Positions 9,300 through 18,098 of a stretch of DNA of 57,287 nt are shown in pieces. The position numbers and the translations under genes are program-made. The notes below the pieces were generated by a model. That model was not told the origin of the DNA. It saw only the letters and a program-made list of their open reading frames with translations, and searched no databases. Origin of the DNA: JAICMB01 sp035295125 (GTDB taxonomy: Bacteria; Acidobacteriota; Terriglobia; Bryobacterales; Bryobacteraceae); the NCBI GenBank assembly GCA_035295125.1, contig DATGJP010000004.1, forward strand, positions 1-57,287. Reading direction: 5' to 3'. How positions within the stretch are numbered: position 1 is the stretch's first letter; every line of letters starts with the position of its first letter.

Positions 9300-9410
9300 T
9301 TCGTTGTGCCGCAAAGACTAACCGGTAACGCAGGCCCCAGGCTGCTCATATGCCGGCTGAACAAGGCGGTATTGGCCTTGCAGTCCTCGCGCAGGCGAAA
9401 CCTCCTGCGC
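9281..9410 (-). repeat. Composite hairpin repeat overlapping the end of the hybrid kinase
   Basis: On the minus strand: a family-A palindrome (9389-9410, GCAGG arm, loop, CCTGC arm), a variable stretch, then the tail AATCAGAGGCTGTGTAGTAC (9302-9283). The same order occurs at 43829, 53697 and 56794. The tail lies inside the kinase gene and encodes its residues VLHSL and the TGA. It sits between convergent genes. Confidence 0.75.
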
Positions 9411-9427
9411 CACCTCTGCCAGATAGG

Positions 9428-10669
9428 TCACTCGCGCGGCAGCAAGACAAACTTGTTAATGGCAATCCGCGCGCTGCGGTTATCCCTGACCCGCCCCAAA
9501 TGAAACCGCACCGTGAACTCATCAAACTGATTGATCGACGCCGCCATCGGCATCGCATAACTGATCGACGTCGTGTCCGGCAGCACCTGCTTCGTTCCCA
9601 GCGACTGCATCATCCCTTCATGCAGCGCGGTGTTCTGCAAAAGCAATTCGACGTAAACGGTCGCCGGGTCCGGATCGACGGTGTGAATCACAAGGTCCAC
9701 ACGGGAGCAGCAATCAATGTCTATCAGCTTCCCAAGATTCTGATGTGCCTCCATCCGCAGCGGCAGCCGGCTGGTGGAGCGGAAATTGCGCTTGTCCGGC
9801 GACCCGCGCAGGACAATCGAATTGGCCGGAGGACGGGCGAACGGCGGCCGAAAGAACCAATACACCCCGTAAAACGGAATTGCCAGCGGATTCTTTTCCT
9901 TGGGCTCGAACAGTCCGCTCCGCATCGCCGGCAGCGGGGGAACGAGTATCGTGTGGCGCTGCGGCTCAGGCACCAGGATGACACCCCAATAGTCGCCGCC
10001 ATCGACCGATTGGGCCGGGGCTTCGGGCGCGCGAGCTGGCGTAGTCGCCGCCTCATGCGAATCCGGACCGCCATAACTCCCCAGCCCGTGTATGGTGAGG
10101 ACCATCGGAATGCTTAGCACCAGCGGTGCAAACCGCCGCTCGATCCTAAGACCGACCCGTCCCGCGGAGCGCATCGTAAGAGCCGCCGCTATCGTTGTGA
10201 AGCCCACGGCGAATGCGAGCTTCTCGCTGAGCAGCGCCAACGCCGTCGCCTGGAGCATCACCGCTGCGCCAAGCGCCCAGGGAAGCTGCCGCAGAGCCCC
10301 CCAGGAGCCTTCCACGGCCGGGAATTCCTTGAAAAAAGCAATGACCAATAAAACCGCCGCAGCGATCGAAAATACCGAGCGATCTCGGACGTAAATCGTA
10401 ATCGGCGCAATCCAGACCGCGACTGCGGCGATTTTGCCCATCTCGGTCAGCGTAAAACGGTGTACCATGCGCGCTCCCACGGCGCCTACGGAGGCGACAA
10501 CCGCGGGATAGACAACCGCAATCAACAGGATCGCCGCCATCGAGAAACTGCGCACCACGGGGCACGTGATCCACGCGGCGATCGCTGCCACCAGCAATCC
10601 AACGAGCGCAGGAAAAACCGGCACGACATAATGACACCGCCGGAAATTCCGAAGTTCCCTGCGAATCAC
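9428..10669 (-). CDS. Multi-pass membrane protein with soluble C-terminal domain, unknown
   Basis: 413 aa read from a GTG at 10669. The first 210 residues hold about six hydrophobic helices (for example FPALVGLLVAAIAAW, AAILLIAVVYPAVVASV, LVLSIPMVLTIHGLG). The remaining 200 residues form a hydrophilic domain with a Pro-rich linker and beta-rich pattern (YGVYWFFRPPFARPP, VYVELLLQN, FDEFTVRFHLG). I do not recognise a family; it looks like a lineage-specific acidobacterial protein whose C-terminal domain faces outward. It converges on the hybrid kinase across a repeat. TTATAA lies just ahead of the start. Confidence 0.8.
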   Translation of the reverse strand: MIRRELRNFRRCHYVVPVFPALVGLLVAAIAAWITCPVVRSFSMAAILLIAVVYPAVVASVGAVGARMVHRFTLTEMGKIAAVAVWIAPITIYVRDRSVFSIAAAVLLVIAFFKEFPAVEGSWGALRQLPWALGAAVMLQATALALLSEKLAFAVGFTTIAAALTMRSAGRVGLRIERRFAPLVLSIPMVLTIHGLGSYGGPDSHEAATTPARAPEAPAQSVDGGDYWGVILVPEPQRHTILVPPLPAMRSGLFEPKEKNPLAIPFYGVYWFFRPPFARPPANSIVLRGSPDKRNFRSTSRLPLRMEAHQNLGKLIDIDCCSRVDLVIHTVDPDPATVYVELLLQNTALHEGMMQSLGTKQVLPDTTSISYAMPMAASINQFDEFTVRFHLGRVRDNRSARIAINKFVLLPRE

Positions 10670-11009
10670 AGAAACTTATAATTGCCGTACGAGTCCTGTC
10701 ACGGATGCCATCGTCGCCGGCTATCTGGGCTGCTCCCGGTACCGCTCCGCGACCTCAACGAAAGGCCTTAACGAAAGGCTTGCCAACCGCACATTTGTGC
10801 TGCAAGATAGTATCCTGCAACGGGTGGATTGACCCGTGGCTCCGCCTCCCCCCGAACCGCGTATGATGGAGTTGTCAGCCTAAAAGGGAATTAGGTGGTC
10901 TCGCGATTTGTGCGACTTCTGCGCACATCCGCAGGCTTTGGGAATCCCCGGAAATCGGGATACACAAACGTTCAGATCCGTAATGGTTCTGTAACACTTG
11001 AGGAGGTCT
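10670..11009. other. Intergenic region upstream of the TonB receptor
   Basis: 340 bases with no credible gene. It holds a short tandem repeat (AACGAAAGGC twice, about 10757-10776), a CGGGT/ACCCG hairpin (about 10820-10835), a TATGAT -10 candidate (10862-10867) and a hairpin with a GAAAT loop (about 10943-10960). AGGAGG (11001-11006) is the ribosome binding site of the next gene. The roughly 140-base leader between the -10 candidate and the ATG could be regulatory, but I cannot match it to a known riboswitch. Confidence 0.4.
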
Positions 11010-14000
11010 ATGCATCAACCGTCTTTCGATAAGAGGACGACATTTCTACGTGGTTTTCTTACGCTCGGGTTCTTAAAACAGTCGCGACGCCAATGGGCCG
11101 TGGTGGCGTCTCTGCTGTTGATATTAGCCGTCTGCGCATCGGCGCAGGTCAATTCGGGCGGTAGCGCTGTTATAGGCACCGTCCGAGACGCTTCCGGGGC
11201 CGTTGTGCCCGAAGCGAGCGTCACACTCACGAATGCGTCCAAGGGAATCAACCTGACGACGCTAACAACAGCCGGCGGGGTTTTCGCTTTTCCGGCGTTG
11301 CAACCCGCCACTGGTTTCACCCTCCAGGTGACGAAAGCCGGCTTCGGCAAGTGGCAAGCCGCGAACTTCGAGCTCAACGTCGGTCAGACTATGGACTTTA
11401 AGATTGACCTGGCGGTCTCGGCATCGGCTGAATCAGTCCAGGTGACCGCAGAAGCTCCACTGGTGGAAGACACCAAGAGCGGTGTCACCGCCACGGTAGG
11501 ACAGCTGCAGATCGACAACCTGCCTATCAACGGGCGCCGCGTCGACTCCTATGTCCTGATGACCCCCGCCGTCACCAACGACGGCGAATTTGGTCTCATC
11601 AGCTTTCGGGGAGTCGCCATGGGTAATTCGTTCTTAACCGATGGCACCGATACCACCGAAAGCTTCTACAACGAGAACGCGGGACGTACTCGCATTGGCA
11701 GCCAGCTCTCTCAGGATGCGGTGCAGGAGTTTCAAGTCTTGAGCGACGGTTTCTCCGCGGAATTTGGCCGCGCCATGGGTGGAGTGGTGAACACCGTCAC
11801 CCGTAGCGGCTCCAACGAATTACACGGCACCGCTTACGGCTTCTACAGAAACGGCGCCTGGTCCGCCCTGGACCGCTATTCCAACGGAATCCGCACGCCG
11901 GAGCACCGCGATACGATGGGCTTCAGCCTGGGCGGCCCGCTAAAGAAGGACAAGATTTTCTATTTCGTGAATTACGACTATACCGGGAGAAACTTCCCGG
12001 GAATTAATCGTATCATCAACAACTCCCTGACCGACGCCGCGGGCAACACCATTCCGGCGTCAACCTGCACGGCCACCGCGGCACAGTGCACGGCGGCCAT
12101 TAACTTCATTCAGGGCCAGATGAACAAAGTCGTAGCGCGCACCTACGACCAGGACCTCGGGTTTGCGAAAATCGATTGGCGTCCCACGGAGCGAAACACC
12201 TTCTCCGTCGATATGAACGTGATGCATTGGGTATCACCGCATGGGATTCAAACCCAGACCGTGTTGACCAACGGCAATCTCGTCGGCAATAACGGTAATT
12301 CAACGGTGGAAGACCGCTATGGCAAGGCGTCCTGGATCTACATCCCAACTGCCTCTTCCGTCAACGAACTGCGCTTCGGCTGGTTCAAAGACCGGCTTTC
12401 CGACCCCGCTTCGAGCGATCTGTGGCCTGCAGCAACAGGCGGCACCTACATCACGGTGGCCGGGTCCACGGTCGGCGCGGCGCAAGCTTATCCGAGAACC
12501 TATCCAAGCGAGAACCGGTACCAATTGCTGGACAACTATTCCCTGACCAAGAGCTCTCACAGCGTCAAGTTCGGGGTGGATTTCAGCACCACCGAGGATT
12601 GGATGAATCAGCTCTTCAATCAGAACGGCGGTTACTCCTATTCGAACATTACGGCGTTCGCGAAAGACTTTAACGGGGGGACCTTCAACTCGGGCGTGCG
12701 CAACTACACAAACTATAGCCAGACGTTCGGGAACCCCATCCAGGATATCCGCACAACCGACGTTGGCTTGTATGTTCAAGACACGTGGAAAATCACACGG
12801 AGATTTACGGCAAACCTGGGTTTGAGATGGGAAAAGACCCTCATCCCGCAACCCACCATCACGAATCCCGACTGGCCGCAGACCGGCCGTATTCCATCGC
12901 CCAATAACGAGTTCTCGCCACGCGCGAGCTTTTCCTATTCCCTCAACGACAAGACCGTCATCCGTGCCGGTTACGGTATCTTCTACGCACGGTTCCATGG
13001 GAACATGCTGGACACCCTGTTCCTTGGAAACGGGCAGTATCAGAGTTCCATCTCCCTGGGGCCGACGCAGACCGGAGCGCCTGTTTTCCCGCTCACCGTT
13101 CCGAGCGCCACGGGTTTTCCCAGCGGAGCGATTAAATTGGAATTCGCGGCTCCGGATTTCCACGCGCCTTACACGCAACAGGGGACTTTTGCGATTGAGC
13201 GACAGCTCAGCCGGGATATGGGTTTCACCGCGAGCTACATCTGGTCCAGAGGCATTGGTCTCTATACCCAACGCGATCTGAATCTCGGCGCCCCGGCAGC
13301 GATCGAAACTTTCACGGTCCAGAATGCTTCCGGTGCAACGGTCAACACCTTTACATCACCGGTGTATTCCCTGGCGAACCGCTTCGACCCGCGGTACAGC
13401 AGCATTTTGCAGGTTGAGAACGGCGGGCAGAGCTGGTACAACGCCCTCGCGCTCCAGTTTCAGAAGCGCTTCTCCCATAACTTCCAGGCCCAGATTGCCT
13501 ACACCTGGTCGCATGCTATCGACGATGGCAATGAACAGGGTGCTTCCTGGAACATCTCGAACACCTTCAATAATGCTACGGTTCCGGGCAACTGGGGATT
13601 CGACAAGGGCAGTTCGACTCTGGACCAGAGGCACCGCGCATCCATCAACTGGATGTGGGAGCCGAAATTCATGAGCAACGATAGGGCTTTCGGCAGGTAC
13701 GTCGTGAACGGGTGGCAGCTTTCTGCCATCACCACGCTCGCCTCTGCCCATCCCGTCACAGCAAGCGACAACTCCGTTTCCACCGGCGCCGGCGCGATCT
13801 TCCCGGGCATCACCCTGGCCGGCAACACTTTCAACGGTAGCGGCGGGTGGAATCGCGTGCCATTCCTGCCCGTGGGCGGCTTGAACGTCGACCAGATCTT
13901 TGGGGTCGATGCACGGCTGGCAAAAACCTTCCCGATTCGCGAGCGCTTCAAGCTGGCATTTGGATTTGAAGCGTTCAACCTCGGCAATAACATTCACAAC

Positions 14001-14162
14001 ACCGCCGTACAAACATCGGCTTATTCTCTCTCGAGTGGAGGAATCTTCAAGCCGGTGTTGACGAACGGTGTGTCCCTGCTCGGCGTAGGGACCACAAGTC
14101 AGGGCTTCCCAGACGGCACCAACGCGCGTCGCTTGCAGGCGCTCGTCCGCTTCACGTTCTAG
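11010..14162 (+). CDS. TonB-dependent receptor with carboxypeptidase-regulatory-like N-terminal domain (Oar-like)
   Basis: 1050-aa outer-membrane protein. Signal peptide with cleavage near CASAQ; a CarboxypepD_reg-like domain (about 45-130, IGTVRDASGAVVPEASVTLTN); plug domain (about 145-260, including GGVVNTVTRSGSNELHGTAYG); then a long beta-barrel ending in the outer-membrane sorting signature ALVRFTF with terminal Phe. Proteins of this type are abundant in Acidobacteriota and import large ligands, probably glycans. The ATG at 11010 follows AGGAGG closely (three-base gap); a TTG at 10998 would place that site inside the gene. It may work with the upstream propeller kinase, but another gene lies between them. 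Confidence 0.93.
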   Translation: MHQPSFDKRTTFLRGFLTLGFLKQSRRQWAVVASLLLILAVCASAQVNSGGSAVIGTVRDASGAVVPEASVTLTNASKGINLTTLTTAGGVFAFPALQPATGFTLQVTKAGFGKWQAANFELNVGQTMDFKIDLAVSASAESVQVTAEAPLVEDTKSGVTATVGQLQIDNLPINGRRVDSYVLMTPAVTNDGEFGLISFRGVAMGNSFLTDGTDTTESFYNENAGRTRIGSQLSQDAVQEFQVLSDGFSAEFGRAMGGVVNTVTRSGSNELHGTAYGFYRNGAWSALDRYSNGIRTPEHRDTMGFSLGGPLKKDKIFYFVNYDYTGRNFPGINRIINNSLTDAAGNTIPASTCTATAAQCTAAINFIQGQMNKVVARTYDQDLGFAKIDWRPTERNTFSVDMNVMHWVSPHGIQTQTVLTNGNLVGNNGNSTVEDRYGKASWIYIPTASSVNELRFGWFKDRLSDPASSDLWPAATGGTYITVAGSTVGAAQAYPRTYPSENRYQLLDNYSLTKSSHSVKFGVDFSTTEDWMNQLFNQNGGYSYSNITAFAKDFNGGTFNSGVRNYTNYSQTFGNPIQDIRTTDVGLYVQDTWKITRRFTANLGLRWEKTLIPQPTITNPDWPQTGRIPSPNNEFSPRASFSYSLNDKTVIRAGYGIFYARFHGNMLDTLFLGNGQYQSSISLGPTQTGAPVFPLTVPSATGFPSGAIKLEFAAPDFHAPYTQQGTFAIERQLSRDMGFTASYIWSRGIGLYTQRDLNLGAPAAIETFTVQNASGATVNTFTSPVYSLANRFDPRYSSILQVENGGQSWYNALALQFQKRFSHNFQAQIAYTWSHAIDDGNEQGASWNISNTFNNATVPGNWGFDKGSSTLDQRHRASINWMWEPKFMSNDRAFGRYVVNGWQLSAITTLASAHPVTASDNSVSTGAGAIFPGITLAGNTFNGSGGWNRVPFLPVGGLNVDQIFGVDARLAKTFPIRERFKLAFGFEAFNLGNNIHNTAVQTSAYSLSSGGIFKPVLTNGVSLLGVGTTSQGFPDGTNARRLQALVRFTF

Positions 14163-14212
14163 TAACGCCGCCTTCAGGCGTAAAGTAGCGCTGCCTTCAG
14201 GCGGTAAGAATC
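14163..14212 (+). repeat. Family-C hairpin repeat, two copies
   Basis: Right after the TonB receptor stop come two related units: AACGCCGCCTTCAGGCGTAA and GCGCTGCCTTCAGGCGGTAA. Each folds into a small stem with a TTC-type loop. Similar units follow the stop at 19511 (AACGCAGCCGTAAGGCTGTA) and lie at 27319-27340. Confidence 0.6.
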
Positions 14213-14213
14213 C

Positions 14214-14239
14214 GGGGCGGACCCCATCAGGTCCGCCCC
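14214..14239. terminator. Strong hairpin between convergent genes, likely bidirectional terminator
   Basis: GGGGCGGACC (14214-14223) pairs perfectly with GGTCCGCCCC (14230-14239) around a 6-base loop. It lies between the 3' ends of the TonB receptor (+) and the cytochrome gene (-). There is no clear T-tract, so termination may need a factor. Confidence 0.6.
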
Positions 14240-14244
14240 GTTCA

Positions 14245-15327
14245 CTATTTCCCTCCCGAAACCGCCGGCACCGCAAACATCCCCTCATCTACCGCCGCAT
14301 TCACGCCGAACTCCGAAAGCCGATACAGGACCCGGTCCGTCAACGAATAAATCGTAACTGAAAATGGCACTTTAACCCCACCCAATTCCCGATAATCATC
14401 CAACACCAGTTCGCTCGGCTCCACGCCAAGTGCGGTGTGCCGCTCATTCCTGAACTTGGCCAACAAACCGGTCTGCGAATCGAAATACATCCGGTCGACG
14501 TGGGAATCGCCGGACGCCTGCACGACGAAACATTTCCGGCCGCCAACCGTCTCAGACCCGACCACCTCGTGACGGTCATTGACGTTTATGAACTTTAACG
14601 GCTGAAACAAATCCATCATGCTCTTCCTAACCTGGATCGCCTGTGTGGACGACAGCTCCGAAGCGCCGGCCGGTGAGATTCCCCACACCCGATCTCCATT
14701 GATCAGCATCTTGTTCTGGGCACCCGAAAGGCTTAGCGTAATCACCAGGCGGTCGGGAAACACGGCATAACCTTCAAACGACCGCGCCGGCGTCAGGTCG
14801 CTGGAGAGGGTGCCCACAACGTGAACCGATTTGACCTGATCGCTACCTACTGCCTTGCGGTACTGATCGAGAATCTGATCCGCCGACGGTAAACTTTCAG
14901 ACACCTTCGCCGCCGCTTTCGGAGCACTCGCCGCCTTGAATGCGGCCAACTGCTCAGGGGTCTTATTCCACAGGCCCGGAACCCCATTGGGATGCGTCGC
15001 CCCCTGATGGCACGTATTGCATGTGACCACCTGCTTTCCGCCGAAATTCGTTGCGTTGATCTGGTGCACCATCCGGATCATGGCCCGCGCCGTGACCTTC
15101 GCCGCCTTCGCATCGCTGTCGTACTGCTGCGCATGGCAATACGAGCACGTCACCCCAAGCGAGCCGCTCATGAAACTCATGGTTGCAGTCCACTCACTCT
15201 GAGGCGTGTCGCGAAGGACCACGACGTTTTTATACACTTCACCCGCCGTCTTCGATACAGCCGTCTGACCGCTGCAATCGCCCACCGCGGCAATGATTCC
15301 CATTGTTAAGCCCAGGATCTTCTTCAT
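14245..15327 (-). CDS. Reaction-centre-type c cytochrome (two haems) with LolA-like C-terminal domain
   Basis: 360-aa exported protein from the ATG at 15327. After a signal sequence comes a CytoC_RC-like domain with two haem sites, CSYCH (61-65) and CNTCH (103-107), and the usual context (VLRDTPQSEWTATMSFMSGSLGVTC; AMIRMVHQINATNF). This short two-haem form of the photosynthetic reaction-centre cytochrome is common in Acidobacteriota that do no photosynthesis. From about 145 a beta-rich domain of outer-membrane lipoprotein-sorting type follows (FEGYAVFPDRLVITL, YFDSQTGLLAKF). It probably carries electrons in the periplasm; the redox partner is unknown. Confidence 0.85.
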   Translation of the reverse strand: MKKILGLTMGIIAAVGDCSGQTAVSKTAGEVYKNVVVLRDTPQSEWTATMSFMSGSLGVTCSYCHAQQYDSDAKAAKVTARAMIRMVHQINATNFGGKQVVTCNTCHQGATHPNGVPGLWNKTPEQLAAFKAASAPKAAAKVSESLPSADQILDQYRKAVGSDQVKSVHVVGTLSSDLTPARSFEGYAVFPDRLVITLSLSGAQNKMLINGDRVWGISPAGASELSSTQAIQVRKSMMDLFQPLKFINVNDRHEVVGSETVGGRKCFVVQASGDSHVDRMYFDSQTGLLAKFRNERHTALGVEPSELVLDDYRELGGVKVPFSVTIYSLTDRVLYRLSEFGVNAAVDEGMFAVPAVSGGK

Positions 15328-15430
15328 AGGGCAACAGTAGACAGTGAATCCTCTGGTCTCAACCTTAACTTTTGTAAAAAAGGCCGTTCCCGGTCTCGGG
15401 ATTGCGATATAAGAATCAGGAGAAGAGGCC

Positions 15431-16147
15431 ATGGCATCCCATACCGTTCGCGGCGCGAAGCGCATCCTGGTGATCGAGGACGACGCAGACCTGGCTCTCC
15501 TGATGCGCGACTATTTCGCTCAATACGAGTTCGCCCTCGAGGCGGTCTCCGACGGCCGTACCGGCCTCGCACGCGCACTCGAGGGCGAGTACGACCTGAT
15601 CATCCTCGATGTCATGCTTCCCGTTCTCGATGGTTTCGAAGTGCTCCGCCAGCTGCGCAAGAAACGAACAACGCCAGTGATCATGCTCACCGCCCGCACC
15701 GAGCAGCCGGACCGCATCGCCGGCCTGAACCTCGGCGCGGACGATTACCTTCCGAAACCTTTCGGCCCCGAAGAGCTCCTGGCGCGAATCCGGGCAGTGC
15801 TGCGCCGAGCCGGTCACATCGATTCGGGTTTTGCGCAATCTGTCGAGCTCAGCGGGCTGACGCTTGATCCCCGGACCCGTGAGGTCCGTCACGGCCCGCA
15901 CCTGCTGGCCCTTACCTCGCTCGAGTTCGACATACTCGAGTTGCTCATGCGATCGGCCGGCCGCACGGTCACACGCGATGAGCTTTCCGCAGCGCTTCAC
16001 CAGCGTCGCGCCACACCTTACGAACGATCGCTCGACGTCCACATCAGCCACCTGCGCAAGAAGCTCGAAGGAACGGCGGTTTGCTCGATCCGGACAGTCC
16101 GCGGCGCCGGATACCAGTTTGCACCCGCGCAGGATCCCAACGCGTAA
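15431..16147 (+). CDS. OmpR/PhoB-family response regulator (CpxR-like)
   Basis: 238 aa. N-terminal receiver with acidic pair EDD and phospho-acceptor D60 in LIILDVMLP, the conserved T (MLTAR) and K (YLPKPF). C-terminal winged-helix DNA-binding domain (about 140-232: LTSLEFDILELLMRSAGRTVTRDEL, and HISHLRKKLE). AGGAGA precedes the ATG by nine bases. The stop overlaps the kinase start (TAATG), so this is a co-translated pair. It should control transcription after phosphorylation by the adjacent kinase; target genes cannot be read here. Confidence 0.95.
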   Translation: MASHTVRGAKRILVIEDDADLALLMRDYFAQYEFALEAVSDGRTGLARALEGEYDLIILDVMLPVLDGFEVLRQLRKKRTTPVIMLTARTEQPDRIAGLNLGADDYLPKPFGPEELLARIRAVLRRAGHIDSGFAQSVELSGLTLDPRTREVRHGPHLLALTSLEFDILELLMRSAGRTVTRDELSAALHQRRATPYERSLDVHISHLRKKLEGTAVCSIRTVRGAGYQFAPAQDPNA

Positions 16148-17487
16148 TGTCGGTCACCGCCAAAATCCTGGCGTGGTGTCTCGGAACGCTGCTCTTCTCC
16201 TGGGTCGCCTTCATCGGCGTCTCCTTGTTCGTCGCCTCGCACGCTGAATCGCCGGCCACAACATCCTCCGCTGCTCAAACGTCCGCCGCCACCCAGTTGA
16301 ACACCGCCATCCAAGCCTACGAAGCCGGTGGAGCGCCCGCGCTCGCGAAAAAACTCCAGACCCTGCGGCGATCGGTGTACGGGAAGTACCATCTGCTCGA
16401 TTCGCACGGCCGCGATGTCGTCACCGGCGAAGACCGCGGGGCGCTCACGTCAGGACTGCGGCCGGGTGACAGCCGTCAGGCAACCGGCCAGCCGATCGCG
16501 CTTCTGGCCGCGGCGAACCAGCGCTTTTCTCTGGTCTGGGTCAGCGATTGGGACTCCTCGGCGACCGACCGCTTAAGCTTGAAGGACTTCATTCCGTACT
16601 ACCTGCTCATCATCCTGGCCGTCGGCGTGTTGTTCTGGCTTCTCGCCTGGAACATCGCGTCTCCGGTTCGTAAACTTGCGGACTCTGTCGAACGCTTCGG
16701 CTCAGGCGACTTGTCGGTACGCGTTAATTCGTCCCGCAAGGACGAAATTGGAAATTTAAGCCGCACCTTCGACCGCATGGCGGAAAGCATCGCCACGCTG
16801 TTGACCGCCGAACGGCGGCTCCTTCAGGACATCTCCCACGAGTTACGCTCGCCTCTGGCGCGCCTGAGCTTCGCCGCTGAGCTGACGCGAACTGCCGAGG
16901 ATCGCGATGCTGCTGCGGGCCGTCTCAAGAAGGAGATCAGCCGCCTCACGAATCTGGTGGGCGCGTTGATCCAGGTGACGCGGGCTGAAGGCGATCCCTC
17001 CCTTCACCACACTGAAGAGTTTCCTCTCGACGAACTGGTCCATGAAGTGGTGGAAGATTACCGCGAGACGAATCGCATCCTGGTCGAGGCGGAACAAAGC
17101 ATCATAGTGCGTGGCGACCGCGAGTTGCTGCGCCGAACCGTCGAGAATATCCTGCAAAACGCCATACGATACGGCGGTGACGACCACCCGGTGGAGGTGA
17201 AACTCGAACTGAGAGAAGACGCCGCGCGCCTCTCAATCCGCGACCACGGACCGGGAGTGCCGGACCAGGCATTACCCAAAATCTTCCAGCCCTTCTTCCG
17301 GGTTGACGACTCCCGCGACAATGCCACGGGCGGCGTCGGACTCGGGCTAGCGATTGCTGGTCGCGCTGTCAGCCTGCATCACGGGCGTCTCTGGGCCGAG
17401 AACGCGCGTCCGGGACTGCGAGTCATTGTGGAATTGCCCATAGCATCGGGCGGTCAATTCTCAACCGGAGCCGCTCCACAGGATTGA
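16147..17487 (+). CDS. Sensor histidine kinase (CpxA-like), partner of the upstream regulator
   Basis: 446 aa from the ATG overlapping the regulator stop. Two membrane helices (about 7-32 and 147-170) flank a roughly 110-aa periplasmic sensor segment. HAMP follows (SPVRKLADSVERFGSGDLSVRV), then HisKA with H231 in DISHELRSPLARLSF, and HATPase with N (ILQNAIRYG), DHGPGVP and GVGLGLAI. HELRSPL and domain order resemble CpxA of the envelope stress system. The input signal is unknown. Confidence 0.94.
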   Translation: MSVTAKILAWCLGTLLFSWVAFIGVSLFVASHAESPATTSSAAQTSAATQLNTAIQAYEAGGAPALAKKLQTLRRSVYGKYHLLDSHGRDVVTGEDRGALTSGLRPGDSRQATGQPIALLAAANQRFSLVWVSDWDSSATDRLSLKDFIPYYLLIILAVGVLFWLLAWNIASPVRKLADSVERFGSGDLSVRVNSSRKDEIGNLSRTFDRMAESIATLLTAERRLLQDISHELRSPLARLSFAAELTRTAEDRDAAAGRLKKEISRLTNLVGALIQVTRAEGDPSLHHTEEFPLDELVHEVVEDYRETNRILVEAEQSIIVRGDRELLRRTVENILQNAIRYGGDDHPVEVKLELREDAARLSIRDHGPGVPDQALPKIFQPFFRVDDSRDNATGGVGLGLAIAGRAVSLHHGRLWAENARPGLRVIVELPIASGGQFSTGAAPQD

Positions 17488-17766
17488 CGCCAACAATATC
17501 CACAGGGCGTCCTCGGACGGCGCCATCTCGCGTTGCTGGCCTCCAATCATCTACTTAGACTCCACCGGATCCGCTGAGAAGACTCGACGGGAAATCGCAA
17601 AATTCCGGACTTTTTCCAGTATCAATCGCTGGAAGCTCACTGAGTTTGGGAAGCCGGCAGAGCGCCGGGTTACGTATTTCGCGAGCTTGGCAAAGGCTCG
17701 CATGCGGAGCAGCCTTAGTGAAAGCTACTTCAACATCTGAATCATCAATAAATTGCTGATCGGAAT

Positions 17767-17820
17767 GTAAATACCAACGCGGCCGCCTGTCTCGGCTGCA
17801 TAATGTATGTAGGTATTCAC
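17767..17820 (+). ncRNA. Candidate structured RNA element (nested stem-loop)
   Basis: Outer arms GTAAATACC (17767-17775) and GGTATTCAC (17812-17820) pair with one mismatch. Inside, GCGGCCG (17779-17785) pairs with CGGCTGC (17793-17799, one G-U) around a 7-base loop. A 12-base internal loop on the 3' side gives an asymmetric structure. It lies about 280 bases ahead of the DUF4214 gene. It could be a leader element or small RNA; no known riboswitch core is recognised. Confidence 0.35.
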
Positions 17821-18035
17821 GCAGCCTTCAAGGTCGCGCCGACAACCGTATGTGGCGCGGGCCTATATCCATCCGAGACCTAAAAAGGTTCCCAATAGTA
17901 CGTTTTGCACCTAAATACTAAGGCAGCTACCGATGACACTGAATCGCCTGCCAGCCGATCCAACACTCAGAAGGCGGATTTCATGTCGTCACTTAGTAAG
18001 ATAACTTACATGTTCCGCCGCGATAAACCCCCTTC

Positions 18036-18063
18036 CGGCACGAGAAATGAGATTTCCGTGCCG
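18036..18063 (+). terminator. Strong 12-bp hairpin upstream of the DUF4214 gene
   Basis: CGGCACG then GAAAT (one bulged A between) pairs with ATTTC then CGTGCCG around a 3-base loop. It ends 35 bases before the ATG. It could be an attenuator, a terminator of an upstream transcript or an mRNA-stabilising structure. A loose T-rich run (CTCTTT) follows. Confidence 0.5.
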
Positions 18064-18098
18064 TTCCTCACACTCTTTAGCTGGGAGGCATATCCCGT

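Larger units (their letters stand above)
17488..18098. other. 611-base intergenic region with RNA structures and a gene remnant
   Basis: No convincing complete gene. From about 17554 to the TGA at 17738-17740 a frame reads like protein (ends VTYFASLAKARMRSSLSES) but has no start codon and an unrecognised sequence, so it may be a decayed gene. A nested stem-loop lies at 17767-17820 and a very strong hairpin at 18036-18063 (separate entries). A 71-codon frame from a TTG at 17905 overlaps the next gene and contains the hairpin; it is not credited. Confidence 0.45.

Noticed and set aside
10670..11009. Cyclic-di-GMP or other known riboswitch before the TonB receptor
   Set aside because: Hairpins exist, but the conserved core bases of the riboswitch classes I know could not be found.
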